Assembly (NCBI GenBank): GCA_037043235.1
Contig: JAWRVZ010000043.1
Coordinates: forward strand, 3,571,001 to 3,635,000
Source of the DNA: Rhodeus uyekii
Lineage: Eukaryota > Chordata > Actinopteri > Cypriniformes > Acheilognathidae
Length of the DNA: 64,000 bases
Direction: 5' to 3'
Shown: piece by piece, positions 49,481-60,292 of the stretch
How the letters are laid out: every line of letters starts with the position of its first letter
Position numbering within the stretch: the first letter of the stretch is position 1
Position numbers and translations under genes: made by a program
Notes under the pieces: model-generated
The model's input: only the letters and a program-made list of their open reading frames with translations
The model's database searches: none
What the model was told of the DNA's origin: nothing

Positions 49481-51350
49481 GGAAAGGAAAAAGACGAAGG
49501 AAATTAGTGTCACTAACAGTGGGAGGAGAGAATGGGAATGGAAAAAAAGCTAATTAAATTTGCTATACAATTTTCTATTTACTACTTTTCTCTTTACCAC
49601 ACAGACAAACAGTCACAAAGCATATTGTACATGAGCACAATTAGATAGCATGCTCTCCATTAAGTGGGCTCTAGTGGCACTTCTATTTCCTTATTTCCTA
49701 TTAATGTGTTCAACTTTTGATAAATAAATAGTCATAACAAACCCATTTTTAAATCATAAATAATTGCAGAGGTCACAGAAAATATAGTGTTGTTGGCTTT
49801 AATGATTCGTCTTTTACTGAAAGTACGTTTACTTTGTTGCAATTAAAAATATTTTGCTTTATAAGACGCAGTAGTAGTGTTTTTTATTTCTAGTTAAACA
49901 ACATTGAGTAAACTTCTTTCAAATTAAATAATTGTCAATCACTATACATAATATACATCAAACTTTTTATGTACCCATCCGATGGTCACTTGATATGAAT
50001 ATGAAGAATTAAAGATGTCAAAGTACTGGAGTAATGTTTGTTTCTCAAGAATGTTATTAGCCCGATATACAGTGACGTTTTAATTTTAACAGCAGCGTTC
50101 TCCGTTTAAATTAATCAGACATTTCTATCGAAAACTAATTTAATATCATAAATGCATAAAAAAAGTAATGATTTTAATTACGCCAATGTGTTAAATATGA
50201 AATATAAGCATGAAAGTTTGCTTTAACTGAATTCATTGATTTGAATAAAAGTCGTTTAACAGTTGCATGGAAAAGTGTAGTGTGTAAATAAATACGGCAT
50301 ATCACCCACTGACAAACACTATGCACGTTAGTCATACGTTTTACAGCTTTAATGCTGCAGGCGGTCACGAAACATGATCAATAAAATATTCTGTTATGGT
50401 ATCATTCGGAAGATTATGCAAGTGTTGTGTGTTTTACAACTTTATTCTCATCTTGCCACAAAACGTTTTTCTTATAATACCCTGAAAATGTACGCAAATA
50501 GTCAGGAAATATTTAAAATAAGTATAATAAACCCCCATTGAAATAACAAATGCTTAAAGGTTTTTGGGATGGGTTAAGCACAAGTTAAAAGCAAAGCCTT
50601 TGTATACAATTGGGTTTTGTGAATGTTTGTATCTCCACAAATATTCAACAAGGGTTGAAACCCTGAATTGTTGGACATGGGTATAACACGAAAGAATGTT
50701 CAAAAAGTTTAATATGTTTTCGTGTTCATCTGGTACATGTGGTATTCTGACTGTTCAGGCAAACATTCATCTTCAGCATTCACACAGTATTTCACATGGG
50801 GTCATTGGTTCAGATGCATCATGGGAGTAAAGTGGGTGGGCAGGGGTGCACATTATGTGCTTTTGCCTCGGGAGAAGTCATAGGTCACTGTGCTCTCTTG
50901 ACACTTAGTCATGTCTGGCCATATGTTTAATGCACTGGATGGGACTGCAGGACACCTATACTCAAGGACTACATTTGGTAAATTTGGTGCTTTCTGAATT
51001 TTATTATGGTTGCATTGGAATTGTATTACTTCATATTTTATACATTGTGTAAAATACTTTGTAACAATGCAGTAGCAACCATTTAAATCTACAAATTACA
51101 ATTAAATAGAAGTAGGTTTTGTCCTGCCATTCAGCTTTACAAAACGTGGTCATTTGAAATGGTAAAATGATTAGCATAGTTAAAAGAGAGGAGGAGTGAC
51201 GTTACAGTAGGAGGGGTGAAGGGGTGAGACAGATCAACACACAGGGAGATTAAGCAGAATTACATTTGTTAGTGCTGTGGCAAGTGTTTGCATTTGTTTC
51301 AGGTGAAATGGCTGTGGTGATAATGACAATGCGCTTAAGGCTGAATGTTA

Positions 51351-51354
<4 letters not shown>

Positions 51355-51392
<38 letters not shown>
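51355..51392 (+). repeat. (TG)n microsatellite
   Basis: Nineteen perfect TG units. Confidence 0.95.
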
Positions 51393-51395
<3 letters not shown>

Positions 51396-52739
51396 CCATT
51401 TATTGCAAATGAGATGGAACTATGTAGACCTGTTACAACTCAGATTTACATAAATATGACTCATTTTCTTTTGGTATTGAATGTTTTAGAAAAATAATGA
51501 ATTCCATTCAATCTAATTATATTTAAATATTAAAAGTATAAAATTATACTTATAGTCAGGTTAATATTAGAGTTTATATTTTTTTAAACATTTATATAAA
51601 ACACATGTATAATATTAGGGTTAGAATATTTCAAATAAATATCGAATTTAATATTTCAAATAAATATATTAAAATAAATATTCAAATAAAATTATAATAG
51701 TTTTTTTTTTGACTGACTATTATTAAAATAATACTGGAAAGAAAATATAATTTTCAACAAAACATTAAGTGATAAAACCATTTTCAATATTGTTTGTGAT
51801 AATAGTTTATCATAGCAAATCAGCATATTAGAATGATTCTTGAAATAGTATGTGAAAATTGAACTTTTTGTTTTTCACGGTAACGTATGCTCTAACTATA
51901 ATTTTACTATAATTAATTATGTATATATTTTTACATGTAAACAAACATTTTATATGTAAGATTCATTGCACTGGAGAAGAACATACAATTAAGTGTTGTT
52001 TTTTTTATGTTCTTCATGCATTTGTATATGGCAGAATATGGGGAATGTATGAAGCATGGCATGGGAACATTGTCGCATATATATTGGAATTGTCATGACT
52101 GAACTTGATTAGCTTCAGTTCCTCATGTTGAGAAATCACCAGAATCATTAATGGTAAACCTTCAAAACAGAATGACTCTCATAAGAGCATAGAAATCGTA
52201 GAGCACAGCAACCTTCTGGCCGCTTTGTGCAAGCTTTTCATTCCCTTGATATTCTTCTCATTTTACAGTCTCCCCCTCTTTCTCATATTTGCCTAAAATC
52301 CCTTTTGTACCACACTTTGATTGAACAGCTTTCTAATTTTCCCAAATACTTCTGTTAGATTCCTTCTGTTTCTTCATCATCCTCTCATAATCCCTATTTC
52401 TTTTTCTTCTCTAACTTCTCTTCCTACCTCTACTCTAATGCCACAACTTGCGCTTTTCAGTTTTGCGCTGTCCTTCAGACCTACAGCTGTGCTAATCTAC
52501 ACAACACAGCTTTTTTGCTATTGTGTGTCCTCTCCCTCTCTTCTCCTCTCTACTTTCTTCCTCCATTGTTTTCTTTATTTATTATATTTCTCCTATTTCA
52601 TTTATCTGGTTTCATTCTGTGCTGCACAATGCGCACACGTACACCTTTTCTGTATTTCCAATTAATGGCCAAATTAAAATTGGCACCACAGCGCTTCTTT
52701 CTTTTTTGATAATTGAAATGTGAAAAGTTTTAAACCAAA

Positions 52740-53480
52740 AAATACAAGACTAATAGGCGCATACACCTGTGCAGTCCAGCACTGCCTTTGGGGCCCTGGC
52801 AAAGTCTTGGTGGGTTGCCATGGTAACCCTGACCACCAACAAAATGCCAGGTGTCTGAAGACATACTGCTGGCGCCACTGGGTCTCCAGCCCCTCCCTGC
52901 ATGGGTCGTCTCACTCTACAGTCTTCCCATGATGCCTCCTTGTCTCTGAGAGGCCAGATAAGCAGGGGACTGAGGGAATTTTTTACTTACTGAACTTCAC
53001 TTTTCATGAAAAGGGAATTATTCTGAGCATACTGCAATCAGAAAAATGCTTTTGATTAATCAGTATGACATGTCAAAGGTTGTTGCGTCTGAGTATTCAA
53101 TTTTTGGCATTACTCCTCAGTCTTGCCAGCAGCTTATTAGCAAATTCCCCATGCCATCTTCCTGTGGCTAGCTTGAGGTCATCATTAAGCAGCTGACAAA
53201 TTAGGCTGACACCTCCCGACCGGGGCGACTGTGGGCTGTCTGAAGCATCTTTACTTCACGACTGTCACTCTCTCTTTGCTTTCTCTATTTCGCTCTCTTC
53301 TCTTCCCACTCTTCTTGTTTTCTGAGATCTCCTACAGTCCGACCTGGCCAAAGGCGTTTCGTTGGCGGCTCTCCACGTGGCACAAAAGCGCCGCGGCATT
53401 CCTTCTGTCTGTGGTTAATCTGTAGTGTCAGCCTGCTTTGGCCGGGCCGCACTGAAGCACAGGGAATATTAAAAAGCCCA
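52740..53480. other. two G+C-richer blocks, possible conserved non-coding elements
   Basis: 52740-52960 includes the perfect X-box and 'GGGGCCCTGGCAAAGTCTTG'. 53130-53480 includes 'AGCTGACAAATTAGGCTGAC' and 'CTCCCGACCGGGGCGACTG'. Both are repeat-free and stand out from the A+T-rich flanks. No coding frame is recognised. Confidence 0.3.
52814..52827. promoter_or_regulatory. perfect RFX X-box motif
   Basis: GTTGCCATGGTAAC fits GTHNCCATRGYAAC fully and is palindromic. It sits in a G+C-richer, conserved-looking block (52740-52960). Binding by RFX factors is an inference from the motif. Confidence 0.45.
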
Positions 53481-55322
53481 GCGGCAGAATTCCTCTGGAG
53501 CAGAGATGAGGAGGGAGAAAGAGCTGGGAGAGAGCGAGGTCAATTAAGGTTGGGTGGTACGGCCAACAGCAATGCGTGAAGTTTCAATCGTGAGATGAAA
53601 ACGAAGAATGGTGAGAGATGACCATAATAGGTACAAAGGAACTTTTAAAGTTTACCACAGGCACCTTTTCTTGCACTTCTAAATCCATAAAACCAGTATA
53701 TTTGACAAAAAGTTTCTTTTTAGATCATGGTTTGTTTGTTAAAGTGAGACGAATACATTTTCAAAAATCAATTGATTAAGTAACTTAAATTTGTGTGCAT
53801 TATTATATTTGAAAAGTATTAGAACAATTATTTGAGAGCATGTCAAATGGTGAGATACTTCAAGTTCTTTCGTCATGTTTCATAACAGTACAGTTACAAA
53901 AAAGGGAAGTTTTGGCTTTTTATATGTATGTTAATGCTGAAAATGTCATTTTGCAGGACTGAATTAATCAACATGGAATTGATACCACATACATATATTA
54001 AATATTAACCTCTTTTTTTTAAACTCCCCACCGTAATTTACTATTTTGGGATGTTATGCAAATCCATTATTAATCATTTGAGAAAACTGACCCTATGTGT
54101 TCATGTGCACAGAAGAAATGTTATTTTGTCTAAAACTTAATGATAGTTTTGGTAAACCTATCATTTTTGTGAGCAGAATAATATGATTTCTGACATATTT
54201 CTGTAGAAGGAAGTTATATAATCATCAGTTTAACAAATTAAAGAAATGAGCACCGTCCACATGAAGTGAGCTTTTCCATGTAAAAAGCTAAAAGATTTAA
54301 GTCAATACAAGGAGGTAACCTTGAGGTAAAATTTTTCATTACTGCATTATATTTTGATTTGTGATCAGGTTAATCGATGCTATCTTAAAACATAAATAAA
54401 TATAAAAACACTGTTTTTGTTGTGACACTTACAACTGACTTTGAGAGTGACTAACATGCACACAGTGTATTTTTATTTAGTTTTTGTTACTATTAGCTCT
54501 TTTTACACTTTTTTTTGAAAATTTTCATGTTTTGTCTGATAGTTCGGATAGACATTTATACATTTTTAATTTCCCAATACTTTTTTTTGCGCTGCTGTAT
54601 GTCTTATTGATATTCTTGACTATAAATGTTGTGTTCAGTTCCAGGCTGTGTGCACTTTTGTGTGTGTGTGTGTGTATGTGAGAGAGAGAGATAGAGAGAG
54701 AGTGTGTGAATTTTGTGTGTGACTGTGAGTTTGGCGGTATGCTTGCTCCACAGCGACTGCCTGTGCAGAACCTCTCCCAGGGTCAGCGAGTGCATGCTGT
54801 TTACCCAGAATCCCTCAGCATAGTCCTTCAGTGAAACGAAAAACATGCTGCTCCTTTAAGAGCATGAAACAGGAGCCGGCTGTGTGCCCCTACCAGAGAC
54901 ACACAGTCAGCCAAGAGAGCGGGAGAGGTGGGGGGTGGGGTGGGGAAGGATTTGAGGAGAGGGGTGGGGAGGATAGAGAGATACAGCCAGAGTGAAACGA
55001 AGGTAATGTTGAAAAAAATGAGTTGAAAGAGTTTGTAAGAGATGAGCAATCGAAGAAAGCCAAAGATGACAAGGGGATGACAGAGAATGAGTAGGAATCA
55101 GAGAGGAACTAACAGGGGTTAAAATACAGAGCCGAATGGCAGAAAAGAGAGAAATCCTCCTGCATAAAGCTATGCGGTTGCTATTATTCATACTGTAATA
55201 TTATGGGTGTTAGTTTGTCCTGCTGAAAGGAAACAGTCCTTGTTGTTGCTAGGAGCAAAAAGGTGCTGTCCTCTCTTATTGGCTATGAGAAGTAGCTCCA
55301 TTATCCAATCAGAGAGCTCTGG

Positions 55323-55325
<3 letters not shown>
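53481..55325. other. non-coding stretch, no gene seen
   Basis: Contains a short (TG)n/(GA)n compound tract near 54660-54705 and a purine-rich patch at 54900-55120; nothing else identified. Confidence 0.5.
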
Positions 55326-55365
<40 letters not shown>

Positions 55366-55370
55366 GAGAG
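55326..55370 (+). repeat. (GA)n microsatellite
   Basis: GA units with one C interruption (GAGACAGAGA). Confidence 0.93.
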
Positions 55371-55663
55371 CAGGCCAAACTACAAGCCCTGATTAATATG
55401 TTAGCCATGTTTTATGGGTTAAAATAAGTCTTGGCGTAGAATGCATTGTCAAAACAATGGAAAGATTGGAGTCCATGTTGCTGTTTATGTCTTACTGCTT
55501 TTCAAATAAGTCTTATTGTATTTTCCTGTCATTTCTATTAGTATAAGCAGCACATGCAATATTCAGTTTCTGGTTTTATAAGCTATTTCTTTTTTATACA
55601 TGCCTGATTTTGGTGTGTTACAAGCATGCTTCTTTACAGAACATGAACTAAAACACAACATAC

Positions 55664-56069
55664 TGTCACGGCTCTGTCATTCCTGTTTGGTCTTTTTGAG
55701 TGTCTGTTGACAGAGCCCTGACGCTGCCCCTTTGTGTCTTGTTATTGTGTAACCCCGTCCACCTTGTTACCTCGTTTCCCTTGAGTGTTGTCAGCTGTTC
55801 TCAGCTTGTTACCTTTCCTCATGTGTCCCTATTTAATCCCGGTGTGTTTGCTGTCCTGTGTGGTGTCGTTGTCATTCTCGTTGTGTTCCCTGGATGTTAT
55901 TCGTGCCGTGTTCTTGGTTTGTTTTACGTTTATGTCAAGTATCCTGTTATCGTGTTCAGTTAATGTTTTCCCCGTCGTGGGTATTTCTTTTGTATATTTG
56001 TTTATTTATTTAATGTTAATAAATCCTTCACCCCTGAATTTGAGTCCTCCGTTAAGTGTACCTGTGACA
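55664..56069 (+). mobile_element. solo LTR of a retrotransposon, probably Ty3/Gypsy type
   Basis: This 406-bp unit starts TGTCACGG and ends CTGTGACA (TG...CA with short inverted ends), and is flanked by a 4-bp duplication ATAC (55660-55663 and 56070-56073). A poly-A signal AATAAA lies near the 3' end (about 56020). No internal coding region or second LTR is next to it, so it is a recombined solo LTR. Assignment to Ty3/Gypsy rests on the duplication length and end structure only. Confidence 0.7.
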
Positions 56070-56654
56070 ATACAGGTACGCTAAAAGTACTACAATATAC
56101 AAGAAGTCACAAGAAGGTTTAAAAGGTTGTTTTCTGAAGCGCTGGAATGTCCTCTATAGTTGTTATGGTAACCATATGTATAAGCAGCACTGTTGTTAGA
56201 ATGTGTAGAAAGATGTATGTTGTCTATTGTTGACCAAATAGATGTTTTTTTTGTGGGAACATTATTTGTTAAATCCATATTTTCTCTATTGGTTAATTGG
56301 CTAATGCCGAACGGTGAGTGAGGCATTAGACTTCAGGTCATAGTGTGTTCAAAGACATTTGTTGCCAACTAAATGGAAAGAACTCATACACTCTTTGGAA
56401 GATATTAAGCCACAAACTTGCTTGTTTATTACCCTCTTGCTTCGGCACAAAATGTAAGAACACTAGAGAGAGACATTTTTCTGTAATCTTCAGTCTTCAA
56501 ACTTTTTTAGGCCAAGGACCCCTTGGTGGATGTGAGACATGAAGCAGAGACCCCCTGTTGCACATTTTCTAAAGCTGTCTTATAAAAACACATAAAGTAC
56601 GTTAATGAATTCGCATAGTGTAAACCTGCATAATAAAAATAAATGTTTCATGAC

Positions 56655-56790
56655 CACCAAATCGGCATCTTAGAATTATTTCTGAAGGATCGTATGACAC
56701 TGAAGACTGGAGTAATGATGTTGAAACATCACAGGAATAAACTATTCTTTCAAATATATTACAATAGAAAACAGTTATTAAATAGTCATT
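56655..56790 (-). repeat. family A dispersed repeat fragment
   Basis: Reverse-complement core with 'TTTCTGAAGGATCGTATGAC', 'GACTGGAGTAATGATG' and 'ACAATAGAAAACAGTTATT'. Confidence 0.6.
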
Positions 56791-57866
56791 TATTTGCATT
56801 ATGGCTGTGCAATTATTTGATCAAAAATATTTTAAAAGTGTAATATAGCAATGCGTGACTATATTAGATTAAAGCATATTCTAATAGTATTTAATAATAC
56901 ATTTTAATGCGAGACAAAAAAACATTTAAATAAAATAAAGTTTCTTAACACCAGCTTTGGTTGAATTTTATTAAAAATCTTAATGTAGATTTTTAGTGTG
57001 CATTTATATGTTTACACAAAAAGATAGTTCAAGATGATACACCAGTTGTAAAAACACGTGAAGTCCATTGGTTAAGAACTTGGTTAAAAACACAACACAA
57101 CATATATTTTAGCTTGTAAATACAAATATATTTATTTTTTCTTAGCATCACGGTTCATTTTTGGTTTATATATTCTTTATAAATATGATTGATATATATA
57201 TTTTATTGTATATACTGTATATTGCAGTAAAACAATATTGCTTTTTGCTTTATGTTGTCAAAGAAATACATTAAAAGTTATATCACTGACTTCAAATCAT
57301 AGACAGCAGCTTCATTCCTGGTGATTAAAGCACCACTGGAACAAGGCTGTCATGTAGAGTGATCTGGTACAGTGACCACTGTGACCAGATCTAATTAGAT
57401 GGAGGTCATTTTAAAATTTTACATGCATTCATATGCTCGGTAATAATACACATATGTGCATTCGTTCCATTAAATTTCAGCAACATTCTTTAAGCCATCA
57501 AAGCTTTAAATAAAGACATTTCAGTACTTCTGCCTGCAGTGATTTCTCTTTGAAAATCAAGACAGTGTGGTATGATCAGAGTTGCTTGCATCAGGAAAGT
57601 TTTGCAGGAATCCTATTCTTTACTTTCTTTCTCTGTCCTTTGTTCCTTTCTTCGTAGATATTTGTTTCCGCTCGATGTGTCGGTAGTTGTTTGAAGTGGA
57701 GGTTCAGCAGCGGGAAGCTTTGAGTGCAGGTGTCTGAGTGGGATTTGCAGGGCAAAAAGGCGAACGCACACACATACGCAGACTCACACACATATATACA
57801 CAGCTGTCTTTGTTGTGACCACCACCTGGTTAGTGTATTGGTTTACGTCCTGCCGCTGCTTTCGAT

Positions 57867-57890
57867 CATTCATTCATTCATTCATTCATT
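57867..57890 (+). repeat. (CATT)n microsatellite
   Basis: Six tetranucleotide units. Confidence 0.92.
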
Positions 57891-57943
57891 CACTCAATCC
57901 TTCTCTATTTTTTTTTTGTTATTTTTAGTATTTTCTTTTTCTT

Positions 57944-58165
57944 ACACTCTTAAAAATAAAGGTTTTAAAAAGGTTCCCCAAAGAACCTTTCAGTTCTTTA
58001 AAAAATCCTCTTTTTTATTTAATATGAAGAATATTTTAATAATCTGAAGAACCTTTTTCCAGTTTAAAGTAGCTTTTGTGCAGTGGAAATGTTCCATGTA
58101 TGTTTTAGATTCTTTATGGATCCATCGATGGCAGTAAAGAACCACTACACCAACATTTGTCTAGA
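57944..58165. repeat. dispersed cyprinid repeat with 'aaagaacctttt' units
   Basis: It begins ACACTCTTAAAAATAAAGG and repeats the words AAAGAACCTTT / AAGAACCTTTTT, and 'GGATCCATCGATGGCAGTAA', features of a common cyprinid short element. The right end is not clear. Confidence 0.6.
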
Positions 58166-59866
58166 ACAAAAGCTGAAGTGTGGATGTATAGCATCAGTGT
58201 CCCTGCTTGATACCAGTCAGAACAGTGTGTAAACCCAAAAAGAGAGGGATGAAGAGACACAGGGACAAACAACCCATGCTGTGTCTCTCATACAAACACA
58301 CATACAGACACAGGGACAATAACAGCACTGTTTACGGGGAAAGAAGATCCGGCAGGTCGAGATACCACAGGAGAGCAGTGCCTCTGTCTGTCTGCATCTG
58401 CTCTGCTCTGCCTGCTGTTTGATGTGCAGGGATTAGGGGAAATCTGAGAGCACCCAATTTAGCCGAGCCACCGAGATATTCCTATGCAAGAGCACATACA
58501 CTCACACGTTGCACATGTCTCTATGTGAACTATATGAATGCACTATTGGTTCATGAAAGGTGTTCAGATGTATAATTTATTGTATAGAATGAATGTGTAT
58601 GGTTGTTTTTACATCAGGGTTATGACTAAACACAGTCGTATCTGCTACGAGTGTTTGCTGCTTCCTAGTGGACGAGAAAGGTATAGCCATCCGTCTCTCT
58701 GTATGATGCAGGTTAAGACAAACTTGGATTGAAATGATGTGGAAAAAACTGGACACTTTTCCATTTTGCTTGCTTTGTGAAATTATTCACTTTTTTATAC
58801 ATATATATAAAAGTGGACTGTATGAATTAAACCATGCAGAAGATGGCATACAAAGTATTGTGTGTGAAAATATGCATCAGAGTGATTGTAATCATCAACA
58901 AATTACAAATCTGTACAAACAAACCAACAACAATACATAAAAAAAGTGAAAAGGCATAATACGCAAGAGAGGCAGTCTTTAAAATGTTACTTTGCAAAGA
59001 AGTAGAAAGTTGATACAATATAATACACGTTGTATGGTGATAATCTTTTGGCATTTAACCAAAATATTGATTATATTTCTTAAGGCACTTCAGAGATTTT
59101 TAATAATTATGTTTCTTATGACACTTCAGGACTTTATCTTATTTTTATAATGAAGGTATAACAATCCTATAACAGCAAATAGTAACCATGGCTGCACACG
59201 CATGCACTAGTGATACACACATTTACCTTTAGAGTAGAAGAGAACAACCTTTATGAAGGTTCATAAGTGATGCTATATTGAGCAATTAAAATCAGTTGCA
59301 ATGGTGTCATATTGTGGCATACACATACTGTCCAAAATTTAAAAAATAAAAACAGAAGAAAATAGAATAAAGACAAAAATATATTGAGAAATCAACCATG
59401 TATAAAAGCTATGCAGGCTTTCACTACTGTCACCCTACTGATATTAATAGGGTCATAATTAAAATAATTTCACAGTTTTTCTCTCTTGTGGTTCACCATA
59501 GTGTTAAGTAAAGGTTCCTTACTCCAAAAACCATAATGTAGTGTTACATTACGCCTCTTTGCAAAGCTTATATTACATTCTGACAGGTCTACACAACGAT
59601 CCACTCATTATTGTGCTGGAACCAGAAACAACACAATCTCCCATCTTATTATTCTTATTGTTAAATACAAACAATAGCATATTCTGCTGCTGTTTAGAAA
59701 TGCTCGCATCCGATCTACTTCCTAATTACATCACTGACTGGATGAGCCAAGTTGCTGAACACCAAAGAGTCATCAGTAATATACAAGCTGTTTTTGTGAC
59801 TTTGTTTTAGTAAATGGTCTATTTTGAATTAAAGCTGTAAAATTGTTCATTTGGAAATGCTTTCCT
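58166..59866. other. non-coding stretch, no gene seen
   Basis: A+T-rich with no exon, RNA gene or bounded repeat that I can support. Confidence 0.5.
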
Positions 59867-60020
59867 GTAGATCAAACAGCAGAGCGTGCCACTTGCAACG
59901 CCAAGGTCATGGGTTCGATTCATAGGGAAAGCAAGAATTGATTAGAATGTCAATTTGTTCCTTGAATGCAATGTAAGTCGCTTTGGGTAAAAGCGTCTGC
60001 CAAATACATAAATATCAAAT
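59867..60020 (+). mobile_element. tRNA-derived SINE downstream of bco2
   Basis: It has a complete head with 'CAGAGCGTGCCACTTGCAAC' and B box GGGTTCGATTC, and a tail GTAAGTCGCTTTGGGTAAAA plus GCGTCTGCCAAATAC. It ends about 270 bp beyond the bco2 stop codon, so it may fall in or near the bco2 3' untranslated region on the opposite strand. Confidence 0.8.
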
Positions 60021-60292
60021 TAAATTCTTGTTTGTTGTATTTTAGTTAAGGCAGAATTTCTCACAGAGAACTAACTGTTACTGTAAACTATGTGCTGTTC
60101 TTCAAAAAAGATATAATATCAAGCTTTCAATAAAAAAAATGAGAATTTGGAGGATCTCTTTGGACAGATTTCATAAAAATATCATTCTGTTAGTCTCTTT
60201 GCTTTCAATAGTAGCAGCTAAGTCGTGCATTAACCATTTTGAAGAGCTACTTGTCATTCGTAGTTATTTTCGTTGGAGGGATACCAAGAGCT

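Larger units (their letters stand above)
48061..52739. other. non-coding stretch, no gene seen
   Basis: Apart from the X-box at 48415-48428, the dispersed repeat at 49150-49480 and the (TG)n tract, this is A+T-rich DNA without recognisable features. Confidence 0.5.

Noticed and set aside
57867..57890. CRISPR-like or structured short repeats
   Set aside because: Simple (CATT)n microsatellite. No spaced direct-repeat array is present, as expected for an animal genome.
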